The notes: generated by a model not told the origin, from the sequence alone. 64,000 nucleotides of DNA from Hyphomonas pacifica (GCF_000682675.1 NZ_AWFA01000001.1:1-64000), one strand, 5' to 3'. Positions 43,481-52,963 are shown, counted from the stretch's first letter. Made by a program: numbers and translations.

Positions 43481-44431
43481 ATGAAACCAGCCATCCTCAT
43501 TCACGGCCCGACAGCCAGCGGAAAGACCGCCCTTGCCATCGAAGTGGCAAAGCGTCTGAGCGGTGAAGTCATCAATGCCGACTCGATGCAGGTCTACCAG
43601 GACCTGCAAGTCATTTCCGCCCGTCCAACAGAAGAAGAGATGGATGGGATCCAGCACCACCTGTTTGGTCATGTGGACGCTGCAGAGCGCTATTCCACAG
43701 GCGACTGGCTCGAAGAGGCGCGAGCGACCATTCGCAAGCTGGAATTGCAAGGCAAGCGAGTAATCCTGGTCGGCGGCACAGGCCTGTACCTGCTGGCACT
43801 GACGCAGGGCCTGTCCAACATACCCCCTGTTCCTGAAGAGGTGCGCGCCGATGTGCGCACGATTGCCGAAAAAGAGGGCGCAGAAGGTCTGCGTGAAAGA
43901 CTGGCCCCTGTCGATGCCGAAACCGCCGACCGGCTCGGCACCGGAGACCGGCAGCGTCTGGCCAGGGCCTATGAAGTTTTCCTAGCAACCGGCAAACCGA
44001 TTACAGAATTCCAGAAGGAACGCCAGCCGCCCGTCCTGCAGGATGGCGAATGGATCGGTTTTGCCCTGACCCCTCCCCGCGCAAAACTCTACCAGAAGAT
44101 CGACCGTCGCTTTGAAGGCATGTTGATGCAGGGCGCAATGGAAGAGGCCAGAAACCTGATCGAACGCGGCCTTGACCCTGAGCTTCCTGCAATGAAAGCA
44201 CATGGAATGCCGTGGCTTGCAGCCTTCGCTCGGGGCGAGATAACGGCAGAATTTGCCGCAGAAAACGCGAAACGCGACACAAGACGCTACGCAAAACGCC
44301 AATTCACGTGGATTGGTCGTCAATTTCCCTTCTGGCCGCGCATACCTTCACCCGATCAAGACGAGCGCATGAGGGTTATTCTTGCCCTCTACAGAGAGAT
44401 TGACAGGCCCGTTGAGGCAGATTATTCCTAA
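43481..44431 (+). CDS. miaA: tRNA dimethylallyltransferase
   Basis: A 316-residue enzyme that prenylates A37 of tRNAs that read UNN codons. The P-loop is HGPTASGKTALAIEVAKRL. NADSMQVYQDLQVISARPT and ILVGGTGLYLLALTQGL are family motifs, and KRDTRRYAKRQFTWIGRQ lies at the C-terminal end of the core. The 3' end of this gene contains the apparent promoter of the ilv operon. MiaA-dependent tRNA modification is known to affect leader-peptide attenuation in other bacteria. Confidence 0.94.
   Translation: MKPAILIHGPTASGKTALAIEVAKRLSGEVINADSMQVYQDLQVISARPTEEEMDGIQHHLFGHVDAAERYSTGDWLEEARATIRKLELQGKRVILVGGTGLYLLALTQGLSNIPPVPEEVRADVRTIAEKEGAEGLRERLAPVDAETADRLGTGDRQRLARAYEVFLATGKPITEFQKERQPPVLQDGEWIGFALTPPRAKLYQKIDRRFEGMLMQGAMEEARNLIERGLDPELPAMKAHGMPWLAAFARGEITAEFAAENAKRDTRRYAKRQFTWIGRQFPFWPRIPSPDQDERMRVILALYREIDRPVEADYS
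44400..44428 (+). promoter_or_regulatory. Promoter of the ilv operon, inside the end of miaA
   Basis: A perfect -35 TTGACA at 44400-44405, a 17-bp spacer and -10 TATTCC at 44423-44428. Transcription would begin near 44435, about 20 nt before the leader peptide start. The element overlaps the last codons of miaA. Confidence 0.65.
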
Positions 44432-44456
44432 GCCCCAACGTTGGAGGAAACGTTAC

Positions 44457-44495
44457 GTGCGCATCGCAGAGGTACTCGTTATTAGGCACCCGTAG
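44457..44495 (+). CDS. ilv leader peptide MRIAEVLVIRHP
   Basis: A 12-codon frame starting with GTG at 44457 and ending TAG at 44493-44495. It carries Val-Leu-Val-Ile consecutively (GTA CTC GTT ATT), plus an earlier Ile. GGAGGA lies 8 nt before the start. It is followed by a hairpin and then a U-tailed terminator before ilvB, so ribosome stalling at the four branched-chain codons can control read-through. Attenuation of ilvBN is reported in Caulobacter, which supports this reading. Confidence 0.88.
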   Translation: MRIAEVLVIRHP

Positions 44496-44523
44496 CTGGC
44501 TTCGAGAAAGCCAGTTGCGGGTG
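44487..44523 (+). promoter_or_regulatory. Pause hairpin of the ilv leader
   Basis: CACCCG at 44487-44492 pairs with CGGGTG at 44518-44523, and inside it CTGGCTT (44496-44502) pairs with AAGCCAG (44508-44514). The 5' arm overlaps the last codons and stop codon of the leader peptide, so the translating ribosome would disrupt it, as expected for an attenuator. A palindrome GTGCGCGCAC follows at 44521-44530. Confidence 0.75.
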
Positions 44524-44534
44524 CGCGCACATAA

Positions 44535-44563
44535 GGGTCTCCACCGGGGGCCCTTTTTCTTTT
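44535..44563 (+). terminator. Attenuator terminator before ilvB
   Basis: GGGTCTCC at 44535-44542 pairs with GGGGGCCC at 44546-44553 (two GU pairs) around an ACC loop. TTTTTCTTTT follows at 44554-44563. It lies 41 bp before the ilvB ATG, so transcripts stop here unless the leader structure prevents it. Confidence 0.85.
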
Positions 44564-44604
44564 CCGCTACAGACCAGAAATCGCCCCCAACAGAGACCAG
44601 AGAC

Positions 44605-46383
44605 ATGACCACACAGACACAGACCAAGCCCGAAGCTGACGCCCGCACCATGACTGGTGCAGAGATCGTCATTCAAGCCCTTCGCGAGCAAGGTGTGGAG
44701 GTCATGTTCGGCTACCCCGGCGGCGCGGTCCTACCGATTTATGATGCTCTTTATTCCGCAAAGGATATCCGCCACGTTCTGGTGCGCCACGAACAAGGCG
44801 CCGGCCACGCCGCTGAAGGCTATGCCCGTACCACCGGGAAGCCGGGCGTCTGTCTGGTGACGTCCGGACCGGGCGCAACCAATATGGTGACACCGATTGC
44901 CGACGCGATGCTAGATTCCATCCCCATGGTTGTCATCACCGGACAGGTGCCAACGCATCTGATCGGCACTGACGCTTTCCAGGAGTGCGATACAACCGGC
45001 ATCACACGCGCCTGTTCAAAGCACAATTACCTTGTGACAGATGTCAACGAATTGGCTCACACGATTCATGAGGCCTTTCTGATCGCGCGGTCCGGCCGCC
45101 CTGGTCCTGTCGTAATCGATATTCCAAAGGATGTTCAGTTCGCAACCGGCACCTATGTCGGCAAGGAAGGCATTCACAAACCGACCTATCGCCCGCGGAC
45201 TTCGCCCCACCCAGACGCGATTGCAGCCACAGTCGATCTGATGCTGCAGGCGCGCCGGCCTGTCTTCTATACAGGCGGCGGAGTGATCAATTCCGGTCCG
45301 GAAGCGTCCAGATTGCTGCGCGAACTGCAAGAATTGACCGGCTTTCCCGTTACCTCAACCCTGATGGGTCTGGGTGCGTTTCCGGCATCCCACCCCGACT
45401 GGCTGGGCATGGTGGGTATGCATGGCAGCTTCGAAGCAAATAATGCGATGCATGATTGCGACCTGATGCTGTGTGTCGGTGCGCGCTTTGATGACCGCGT
45501 GACAGGCCGCGTGGACGCGTTTTCTCCCACGTCCAAGAAGGTGCATATCGACATCGACCCCTCCTCCGTGAACAAGATTGTTCGGGTGGACATTCCGATT
45601 ATATCTGACTGCACCGAGGCGCTGGCCGCAATCATCAAGGAGCTGAAAGCGCGCAAAGCAAAGCTGCAGGACATGTCGGGCTGGAAGCAGGAAATCGACA
45701 TCTGGCGCGCGCGGCAATGCTTTGCCTATACGAACTCGGATGAGGTGATCAAACCGCAACATGCGGTCGAGCGCCTGTATGAGCTGACCAAGGATCGTGA
45801 GACCTACATCACGACCGAAGTGGGCCAGCACCAGATGTGGGCCGCGCAATTCTATCATTTTGAAGAGCCGCACCACTGGATGACGTCTGGGGGCCTCGGC
45901 ACAATGGGCTACGGCTTGCCGGCTGCCGTCGGGGTCCAGGCTGCGCACCCGAACGGGCTCGTGATCGACATAGCCGGGGAGGCCTCCATCCAGATGGTGA
46001 TGCAGGAATTCTCGACCGCCGTTCAACACAAACTGCCGGTGAAGGTGTTCATCCTGAACAATGAATGGATGGGCATGGTACGCCAGTGGCAGGAATTACT
46101 GCACGGTGAGCGCTATTCGCACTCCTATTCGGAGAGCCTGCCGGACTTCGTGAAACTTGCTGAAGCACTGGGCGGTCATGGCATCCGATGCGACAATCCA
46201 GCCGAACTCGACGACAAGATCCGCGAGATGATTGACCATCCGGGCCCGGTCCTGTTCGATTGCTGTGTGGAAAAGGCGGAAAATTGCCTGCCCATGATCC
46301 CGTCAGGCTCTGCACATAATGAGATGATCCTCGGCGAAATTATGGGTAACGAAATCGGAGAGGCTGGCAAGAAGCTGGTCTAG
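44605..46383 (+). CDS. ilvB: Acetolactate synthase large subunit
   Basis: A 592-residue TPP/FAD enzyme that starts isoleucine and valine synthesis. The TPP-activating glutamate is in VRHEQGAGHAAEGYAR. GPGATNMVTPIADAMLDSIP and GARFDDRVTGRVDAF are family landmarks. The TPP-Mg motif is IAGEASIQMVM, ending ILNNEWMGMVRQW; the GEAS variant is usual for alphaproteobacteria, where E. coli has GDGS. The ATG at 44605 is chosen; the frame remains open through the attenuator but translation from there would be meaningless. The regulatory subunit ilvN is 262 bp downstream. Confidence 0.95.
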   Translation: MTTQTQTKPEADARTMTGAEIVIQALREQGVEVMFGYPGGAVLPIYDALYSAKDIRHVLVRHEQGAGHAAEGYARTTGKPGVCLVTSGPGATNMVTPIADAMLDSIPMVVITGQVPTHLIGTDAFQECDTTGITRACSKHNYLVTDVNELAHTIHEAFLIARSGRPGPVVIDIPKDVQFATGTYVGKEGIHKPTYRPRTSPHPDAIAATVDLMLQARRPVFYTGGGVINSGPEASRLLRELQELTGFPVTSTLMGLGAFPASHPDWLGMVGMHGSFEANNAMHDCDLMLCVGARFDDRVTGRVDAFSPTSKKVHIDIDPSSVNKIVRVDIPIISDCTEALAAIIKELKARKAKLQDMSGWKQEIDIWRARQCFAYTNSDEVIKPQHAVERLYELTKDRETYITTEVGQHQMWAAQFYHFEEPHHWMTSGGLGTMGYGLPAAVGVQAAHPNGLVIDIAGEASIQMVMQEFSTAVQHKLPVKVFILNNEWMGMVRQWQELLHGERYSHSYSESLPDFVKLAEALGGHGIRCDNPAELDDKIREMIDHPGPVLFDCCVEKAENCLPMIPSGSAHNEMILGEIMGNEIGEAGKKLV

Positions 46384-46645
46384 GGCACCAAAGAGTGCCG
46401 GTTGGGTATGGAAGTTGGGTAAGGACCATGATGGGCCTGGATAACATCTTCACGAGGCAGTACGCAGATCTCGGCCAGGTCTTTGCGACCATGTGCCTCG
46501 CGCCGGTTAGCCCCTTCCCCGTGCCCCGGAAACAGACACAGGCCATCCGCCGCCCATCCAGGCAGACGGCAAAACACCTTTCCCGCCAGCCAGTCCCTTC
46601 TATAGAAGGGAGCCAGGCAAGACAGGCACATACGGAGATACGCCC
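46384..46645. other. ilvB-ilvN gap with a 16-bp palindrome and an uncertain small frame
   Basis: The large and small subunit genes are usually adjacent, but here 262 bp intervene. CCCTTCTATAGAAGGG at 46595-46610 is a perfect palindrome, 36 bp before the ilvN ATG. It may be an operator or a short hairpin. A plus-strand frame from 46395 or 46428 (MMGLDNIFTRQY) to 46649 overlaps the ilvN start as ATGA. It is Arg/Pro/Gln-rich without a recognisable fold, and I cannot decide if it is coding. Confidence 0.45.
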
Positions 46646-47218
46646 ATGAGCGACGGATCAGCAGGCAGCCCACCGCAGGGTAATCCGAAATCGGCCTATT
46701 TCCTCTCTCATGCAGACGAGGAAATTGAACGCCGTACACTGGCCGTGATGGTAGACAACGAGCCGGGCGTTCTGGCCCGTGTCGTTGGTCTGTTTTCTGG
46801 CCGGGGCTACAACATCGACAGCCTGACTGTGGCCGAAGTTGATGCCAGCCAGCATCAATCCCGCATCACCATCGTCACCGAGGGCACGCCGCATATTCTG
46901 GAACAGATCGAGGCCCAGCTGCTACGTCTTGTTCCGGTGGGAGAAGTGATTGATATCACGAAGTCCAAACGCGGCATCGAGCGTGAACTGGCCCTCGTTA
47001 AAGTCGCTGGAAAAGGCGAAGCTCGGGTTGAAGCCCTGCGCATCTCTCAAATTTTCCGCGCAAATGTGATAGATACGACAAATGAGAGCTTCATTTTCGA
47101 GCTGACGGGCGCATCTGACAAGATTACGCAATTTGTTGACCTGATGCGTCCGCTTGGCCTCGTGGAAGTCAGCCGGACAGGTGTTCTGTCCATAAAGCGT
47201 GGGAAGGAGAAAGGATGA
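46646..47218 (+). CDS. ilvN: Acetolactate synthase small (regulatory) subunit
   Basis: A 190-residue regulatory subunit that gives valine feedback control to IlvB. The ACT domain begins RTLAVMVDNEPGVLARVVGLF, with SGRGYNIDSLTVAEVD as the effector-binding region. The second half (RELALVKVAGKGEARVEALR) is the C-terminal ALS_ss domain. The first 28 residues form a polar extension. The ATG follows ACGGAGATACGCCC. The stop overlaps the following gene by 4 bp. Confidence 0.94.
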   Translation: MSDGSAGSPPQGNPKSAYFLSHADEEIERRTLAVMVDNEPGVLARVVGLFSGRGYNIDSLTVAEVDASQHQSRITIVTEGTPHILEQIEAQLLRLVPVGEVIDITKSKRGIERELALVKVAGKGEARVEALRISQIFRANVIDTTNESFIFELTGASDKITQFVDLMRPLGLVEVSRTGVLSIKRGKEKG

Positions 47219-47871
47219 GACTCGCCTCCCTCTTCGCGATCAGTCTTGCGCTGACGGCCGGTGCCGCGAATGCTCTTGAAGAGCAGCCTGAAAGCTGCCG
47301 CCTGATAATGTCAGGCAATAGCGCAATGGCTGTGCCCTACAAGGGAGATGACGCAAAGCTGCAGTGCGACATTGACCGGGCACAGATGGTTTCTGCGCGA
47401 GCCCGTGATATTTTCGGTCCCTCGCCCTCCCCCATTATCACAATTGTCGACACTCAGTCCCCCAGCGGGACGGCTTATGTCTATGACATCTCGGACGCGG
47501 GTGGCACAATGATGCTGGATGCGCGTTCTGTTCCCGGTACTCGCGAGACCGCAAGTCCTGTTCCACCTTGCCGTCTGCAGATCCAGTTGCCGGACAATGT
47601 TGCCAACAAGGCGGCGCTGTCCCTGCTCTCTGCCGCAGAGCCGACCGTACCCGCCTATGGCACACGGCAGAAAATGATCGTCAACGCGGATGGGTCGCGC
47701 AGCTATGAGCTGCTGCTGTCCTCTCATGACATCATCACCCGTATCGAAACGGTTGAAGGCCCGCGGGACTTTTCGCGTCATGCCGACGCCACGGACAAAA
47801 TTGCCGATCTCAATCGCAGCGTGATCGGCGTCGCCAATTTTTCAGATGGTTGGCTGTGCAACACCAACTGA
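47215..47871 (+). CDS. Secreted protein of unknown function coupled to ilvN
   Basis: A 218-residue exported protein. A signal peptide (LASLFAISLALTAGAANA) precedes a domain with five cysteines in the mature part, including ESCRL, LQCDI and PPCRL and a final WLCNTN. I do not recognise the family. The ATG overlaps the ilvN stop (ATGA) with GGAGAA upstream, so it is translated from the ilv transcript although it is an envelope protein. ilvC begins 52 bp downstream. Its link to branched-chain amino-acid synthesis is unclear and may be only positional. Confidence 0.75.
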   Translation: MRLASLFAISLALTAGAANALEEQPESCRLIMSGNSAMAVPYKGDDAKLQCDIDRAQMVSARARDIFGPSPSPIITIVDTQSPSGTAYVYDISDAGGTMMLDARSVPGTRETASPVPPCRLQIQLPDNVANKAALSLLSAAEPTVPAYGTRQKMIVNADGSRSYELLLSSHDIITRIETVEGPRDFSRHADATDKIADLNRSVIGVANFSDGWLCNTN

Positions 47872-47905
47872 CTTGGAAAACTCCCCCCACAAATAATTTC
47901 TCTAG

Positions 47906-48943
<1,038 letters not shown>

Positions 48944-48968
48944 TCACGCCTTTATTGTGATTCATGCG

Positions 48969-48999
48969 AAAGCCCCGGCCATAAGGTCCGGGGCTTTTT
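48969..48999 (+). terminator. Rho-independent terminator after ilvC
   Basis: AAAGCCCCGG at 48969-48978 pairs perfectly with CCGGGGCTTT at 48988-48997 around CCATAAGGT, with five T ending at 48999. It closes the ilv operon and lies just beyond the end of the convergent GH25 gene. Confidence 0.9.
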
Positions 49000-49016
49000 C
49001 ATGAACATCAGCACAC

Positions 49017-49709
49017 TTACTTATTATCGGCACGAACACCCGGCACCCTGTTCATGTCGACCTTGCCCTCTATGCCAGGCACACGAGCGGACATCGTATA
49101 TTGCCAGATGTCGACCTGGCGATGATCGCGTGTTTCTGGAACTTCGTCTCCCAGCGCCCGCAGCCAGAGCGGATAGGTATCATACCGCCCAGCCAGCCAG
49201 TCTGCATGGAACTCCTTGGTCGTATACAGAACAGGGCGCATGCCATATTCCGCCTCGAGGCTGATCAGGAACTGGTCCAGATCCGCCAGGGTCTCCTGCG
49301 CTGAGCCATAGGGCTCGCAATTGTGCGCGTATTCAAGGTCCACGGCAGGCGGTAATGTGCCTTGTCTCACTTCCACGGTCTGGATGAAGTTCTGCGCCTG
49401 CTCATAGCCCGGTCGGCACAGACGATAGAAGTGATAGGCTCCAACCAGCCAGCCGCGTGCCTTAGCTTCACGCCAATGTGCCAGAAAGCGTGGGTCTTTC
49501 CAGTCGCCACCTTCCGTGGCCTTCAGATAGATGAAGTCAATCGGTGCCTCTTCCAACTGATTCCAGTCGATCCGGCCATTGTGGTGGGACAGATCCACCC
49601 CGACATAACCTGGCCGCAAGACAGCAGACGGCGCGCCCGATAAGCTGGCGGAGCGCTCGCAGCCCATCAAGGCGAGCGACAGACAAAGGAGAAGGCAAAT
49701 CCACTTCAT
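49017..49709 (-). CDS. GH25-type lysozyme lipoprotein
   Basis: A 230-residue glycoside hydrolase family 25 protein (Chalaropsis-type lysozyme fold). The signal peptide ends in the lipobox LMGC. GYVGVDLSHHNGRIDWN carries one conserved aspartate. FIYLKATEGGDWKDPRF, GAYHFYRLCRPG and PAVDLEYAHNC provide the DxE catalytic pair, with IWQYTMSARVPGIEG at the end. It probably cuts peptidoglycan in the envelope. ATG 49709 begins the lipoprotein signal; the frame is open 26 codons upstream. Confidence 0.87.
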   Translation of the reverse strand: MKWICLLLCLSLALMGCERSASLSGAPSAVLRPGYVGVDLSHHNGRIDWNQLEEAPIDFIYLKATEGGDWKDPRFLAHWREAKARGWLVGAYHFYRLCRPGYEQAQNFIQTVEVRQGTLPPAVDLEYAHNCEPYGSAQETLADLDQFLISLEAEYGMRPVLYTTKEFHADWLAGRYDTYPLWLRALGDEVPETRDHRQVDIWQYTMSARVPGIEGKVDMNRVPGVRADNK

Positions 49710-49903
49710 CCCTTGTTTCAACACTGAAATATGGCATGGACGCGAGCAGAAATTGCCCGAAACTTGCACCATATCATAAGCATACACGCCTACTTCAGTT
49801 GGCAGCGTGCAATAAAAACAATGAAATCAAGTGCCTGACCTGTCACACTGTGGAATGATGCAGTATGCTGGTGGTTCGGGCCGAGACAAGAAAAGACCGT
49901 GTG

Positions 49904-50419
49904 ATGGCTAAAATCGAGAAAGACCGGGCTGAGAACAGCCGTCAGATGCGTTCTGGAGAGGGCAGCTTCATAGCCGCTGGATGTCATCTGCAAGGAGATT
50001 TCACATTCTCCGGTCCTCTGACCGTCGCTGGCAGTCTGAAAGGGCGGATCAAATCCGATGGTATGGTGATCGTCGAAACGCAGGGCATGATTGATGGCAT
50101 TCTGGATGCGGCCATCATCATCGTACACGGCAAACTGAACGGCAGTGCACTGGCGACAGACTCCATGGAAATCTGGGCAGGCTCGGATGTACGCGGCAAT
50201 GTTCACACACGCAGTATCCGCGTTGATGAAGGGTCCCTGCTAACAGCTGACCTTACAATCTCTGAAGTCCTACCGGAGCAACGTCTGGATCTGTCACAAG
50301 AGGCAAGTTCTACTGAAGAGCAGACCCCAGTGCCACCCGCAGTACCTCAACGTTCCTCCAGCCCTCTGCCAGGCTCCAACCTCGCCCGAAGATTGGCCGC
50401 AATGAACGAAAATCAGTAG
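49904..50419 (+). CDS. Bactofilin
   Basis: A 171-residue polymer-forming cytoskeletal protein. The core is a right-handed beta-helix with the bactofilin repeat: GEGSFIAAGCHLQGDFTFSG, PLTVAGSLKGRIKSDGMVIV and ETQGMIDGILDAAIIIVHGK. A Pro/Ser/Gln-rich tail (QTPVPPAVPQRSSS) follows. Bactofilins position peptidoglycan enzymes, for example at the stalk in Caulobacterales, and a GH25 lysozyme gene is adjacent and divergent. ATG 49904 is used; GTG/ATG starts further up have weak ribosome sites. Its 3' end overlaps the convergent Sel1 gene by 7 bp. Confidence 0.9.
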   Translation: MAKIEKDRAENSRQMRSGEGSFIAAGCHLQGDFTFSGPLTVAGSLKGRIKSDGMVIVETQGMIDGILDAAIIIVHGKLNGSALATDSMEIWAGSDVRGNVHTRSIRVDEGSLLTADLTISEVLPEQRLDLSQEASSTEEQTPVPPAVPQRSSSPLPGSNLARRLAAMNENQ

Positions 50420-51012
50420 CGGGATTTTGCATCCTTCAGGCGCTGCCAAGTATCATCGTCAGGCTGATACGCGCCAAGGCCTGTGAGCCGGTCGCAAGCC
50501 CACTCATAATCCCGATCGCACGCATCCTGCAGCAGACGCTGGCCTTTGGCGACATTCTTGCTGCCGCCCTGCCCCGTATAGAGCATGTTGCCGTAGGCGG
50601 CACAGCCACTCAGTTCGCCATAATCGCAGGATTTTTCGTAAAGAACACGCGCCTTGACCGGGTCAGCATCAACACCGCGGCCATGTGTGGTGAGATAGGC
50701 CAGCCCGGCACACCCTTCGCCATTCTTGCCATTACACGATTTACGATAGGCTTCTGCGGCTTTCTCATAATCTTGCAGGCCGCCCATGCCCCGGCGATAC
50801 ATATCTCCAAGACGGAAGCAGGCATCATAGTCGCGGCTGGCACACGCCGTGAGAGCGTCGCTGCGCGCGGCTCGATTGCCCTCCAGGCTAGACCTCGCCT
50901 CTTCCAGTGCAATCTCTGCCTGGGTTCTTTTTACGTCTCCATACTGCGCCGTGGCTGGCAAAGCTGCAACAGCCAGAACCAGAATGGATAATGCTGTTGC
51001 TGCGATACGCAT
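50413..51012 (-). CDS. Secreted Sel1-repeat protein
   Basis: A 199-residue exported protein. A signal peptide (MRIAATALSILVLAVAALPATA) is followed by an N-terminal coil and at least three Sel1-like (TPR) repeats with paired cysteines: ALTACASRDYDACFRLGDMY, YRKSCNGKNGEGCAGLAYL and YEKSCDYGELSGCAAYGNML. The Cys pairs resemble Helicobacter cysteine-rich Hcp proteins, where they form disulfides. The partner is unknown. Confidence 0.86.
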   Translation of the reverse strand: MRIAATALSILVLAVAALPATAQYGDVKRTQAEIALEEARSSLEGNRAARSDALTACASRDYDACFRLGDMYRRGMGGLQDYEKAAEAYRKSCNGKNGEGCAGLAYLTTHGRGVDADPVKARVLYEKSCDYGELSGCAAYGNMLYTGQGGSKNVAKGQRLLQDACDRDYEWACDRLTGLGAYQPDDDTWQRLKDAKSRY

Positions 51013-51168
51013 GGGTCATCTCCCTCAATATGCTTCTGATATAAGTGGCGCGCTATGCCCCGTCCATGCAACAGCCGACTTACCTTTCAGTAAGGTGAAA
51101 CTTGCGGGCCTGCCGACTGAAGGGCACACTCGGATTATTCAGCTGAACCAACAGTGAAGGGGATGGAG

Positions 51169-52140
51169 ATGGCACAGGAAGACCAAAAACCGATCGGATC
51201 AGGCTTTCACGCCAAGTCGACGGCCAGTGAGGTTCTTGAGAACATTGATCTTTCAGAGAAGAATGCCATCGTCACCGGCGGTTATTCAGGCATCGGCCTG
51301 GAAACAGTGAGAGCTTTGGCAGCCGCGGGCGCGCGTGTGACAGTACCTGCCCGCCGGATGGATGCTGCAGAACAGGCGCTCGCGGACATTGCCGGTAATG
51401 TTGAAATTGCCGCGATGGACCTTGAAGACATTTCCAGTGTCAACAAATTCGCCGCCGACTATGAAGAGACGGGGCGCTCCCTCGATATTCTCATCAATAA
51501 TGCCGGCATCATGGCCTGCCCTGAGGCCCGGGTCGGCCCTGGCTGGGAACGGCAGTTCGGCGTGAACCATCTGGCGCACATGAAACTGAGCATGGCACTT
51601 GCTCCTGCCCTTGAGCGCGCCGAAGCGGCACGACTGGTAGCCCTCTCCTCGACGGCACATGTTCGCTCGGATGTCATCTGGGACGACCCGAATTACAATT
51701 CTCATCCTTATGACAAATGGGAAGCATACGGGCAGTCAAAGTCTGCATGCGCCCTGTTTGCCCTGGGCGTTGATCGACGTGGTCGCGACATTGGTATTCG
51801 CGCATTCTCCGTCCACCCCGGCGGGATTTTCACGCCCCTGCAACGCCATCTCAGCGATGAGGAAATGGCGGCGCTTGGCTGGAAAAATTCTGACGGTACT
51901 ATCCCACCGCAAGTGCAGGCCATATTCAAGACGCCCGAACAAGGCGCCTCAACCAGCGTATGGGTGGCCACCTCCCCCAAGCTGGAAGGCAAAGGCGGCG
52001 TCTATTGCGAAGATTGCGACATCGCGCAACTGGCAACAGAGGACAGTCAGCGGTGGGAGCATGCACGCCCCTGGATCTGTGATGATGAAAAAGCCGAGCG
52101 TCTCTGGGAGATGAGCGAAAAAATGCTGCAGAGCCTTTAA
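51169..52140 (+). CDS. Short-chain dehydrogenase (WWOX/retinol dehydrogenase-like)
   Basis: A 323-residue SDR. The cofactor motif is VTGGYSGIGLETVRAL (TGxxxGIG), then ILINNAGIMACPEARVG and the active-site YGQSKSACALFALG (YxxxK). An approximately 30-residue N-terminal arm (HAKSTASEVLENIDLS) matches the long-arm members related to WWOX and retinol dehydrogenases. The substrate is unknown. ATG 51169 has AAGGGG at 6 nt; an upstream ATG at 51163 and GTG at 51154 are in frame. Confidence 0.88.
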   Translation: MAQEDQKPIGSGFHAKSTASEVLENIDLSEKNAIVTGGYSGIGLETVRALAAAGARVTVPARRMDAAEQALADIAGNVEIAAMDLEDISSVNKFAADYEETGRSLDILINNAGIMACPEARVGPGWERQFGVNHLAHMKLSMALAPALERAEAARLVALSSTAHVRSDVIWDDPNYNSHPYDKWEAYGQSKSACALFALGVDRRGRDIGIRAFSVHPGGIFTPLQRHLSDEEMAALGWKNSDGTIPPQVQAIFKTPEQGASTSVWVATSPKLEGKGGVYCEDCDIAQLATEDSQRWEHARPWICDDEKAERLWEMSEKMLQSL

Positions 52141-52165
52141 GGCGCTGAAAACGGGAATTGAAACG

Positions 52166-52957
52166 ATGAAGCAGATCACCTTTCTGGCCTTCTCTGCCAC
52201 ACTGCTAGCAGGATGCGCGCATAATGCAGCCACTCAAGATTCCATAGCCATGGAAACGGTGACGCCTGCCTACGATTATTCGTCCGTCTTTGTGAAGGAT
52301 GATCGTCCGGAAGGCGACTATGAACAATACGAGATCCGAAAATCGCTTGAAGTTCTGGAATTTACGGGCGTGCAGCCTGGCATGACGGTAGTAGACCTTG
52401 AAGCAGGTGGAGGCGTGTATACGGAGCTTTTCTCACGCGTTGTTGGTGAAGAGGGCCGCGTCTTTCTCCAGAATCCACCCGCCTTTGATGTCTTCCTGGG
52501 CGACTCTGTGGAAAAGCGCATGGATGGGCGTCTGATGAATGTCACCCACATCAAAGTGCCGTTTGATGATCTTGAACCTGTCGGTGACCAGCAGGCAGAC
52601 CTTGTTACCTGGCTGCTAGGGCCACATGAGCTCTGGTACACGCCGGAAGGCATGCAGCCGGGAGACTTGGGCGATCCTATCACAGCCTTTTCTGAAATTT
52701 CCCGTGTGCTCAAACCTGGCGGACACTTTGTGGTGATCGACCACAATGCCCCCGACGGTGCCCCAGCGACGACTGGCGGTGAAACGCACCGCCTGGCCAA
52801 GGAGATCCTCGTTCAAATGGCAGAAGACACTGGCCTCGAACTGGTTGAGGAAAGTGACATGCTGGCCAATCCTGCGGATGATCGGACCCTGAACGTGTTC
52901 GATCCTGCCATCCGCCGACACACTGACCGCTATGTGCTGAAATTCGAAAAGCCCTGA
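52166..52957 (+). CDS. Methyltransferase-like lipoprotein
   Basis: A 263-residue protein with a lipoprotein signal (MKQITFLAFSATLLAGC) and a class I SAM-methyltransferase fold. Motif I reads VVDLEAGGGVYTELF (normally D-x-G-x-G-x-G), and the post-motif strand is VLKPGGHFVVIDHNAP. The predicted periplasmic location is odd because SAM is cytoplasmic; similar exported homologues occur in Caulobacterales. Function is unknown. It follows the SDR by 25 bp on the same strand. Confidence 0.78.
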   Translation: MKQITFLAFSATLLAGCAHNAATQDSIAMETVTPAYDYSSVFVKDDRPEGDYEQYEIRKSLEVLEFTGVQPGMTVVDLEAGGGVYTELFSRVVGEEGRVFLQNPPAFDVFLGDSVEKRMDGRLMNVTHIKVPFDDLEPVGDQQADLVTWLLGPHELWYTPEGMQPGDLGDPITAFSEISRVLKPGGHFVVIDHNAPDGAPATTGGETHRLAKEILVQMAEDTGLELVEESDMLANPADDRTLNVFDPAIRRHTDRYVLKFEKP

Positions 52958-52963
52958 CAAGGA

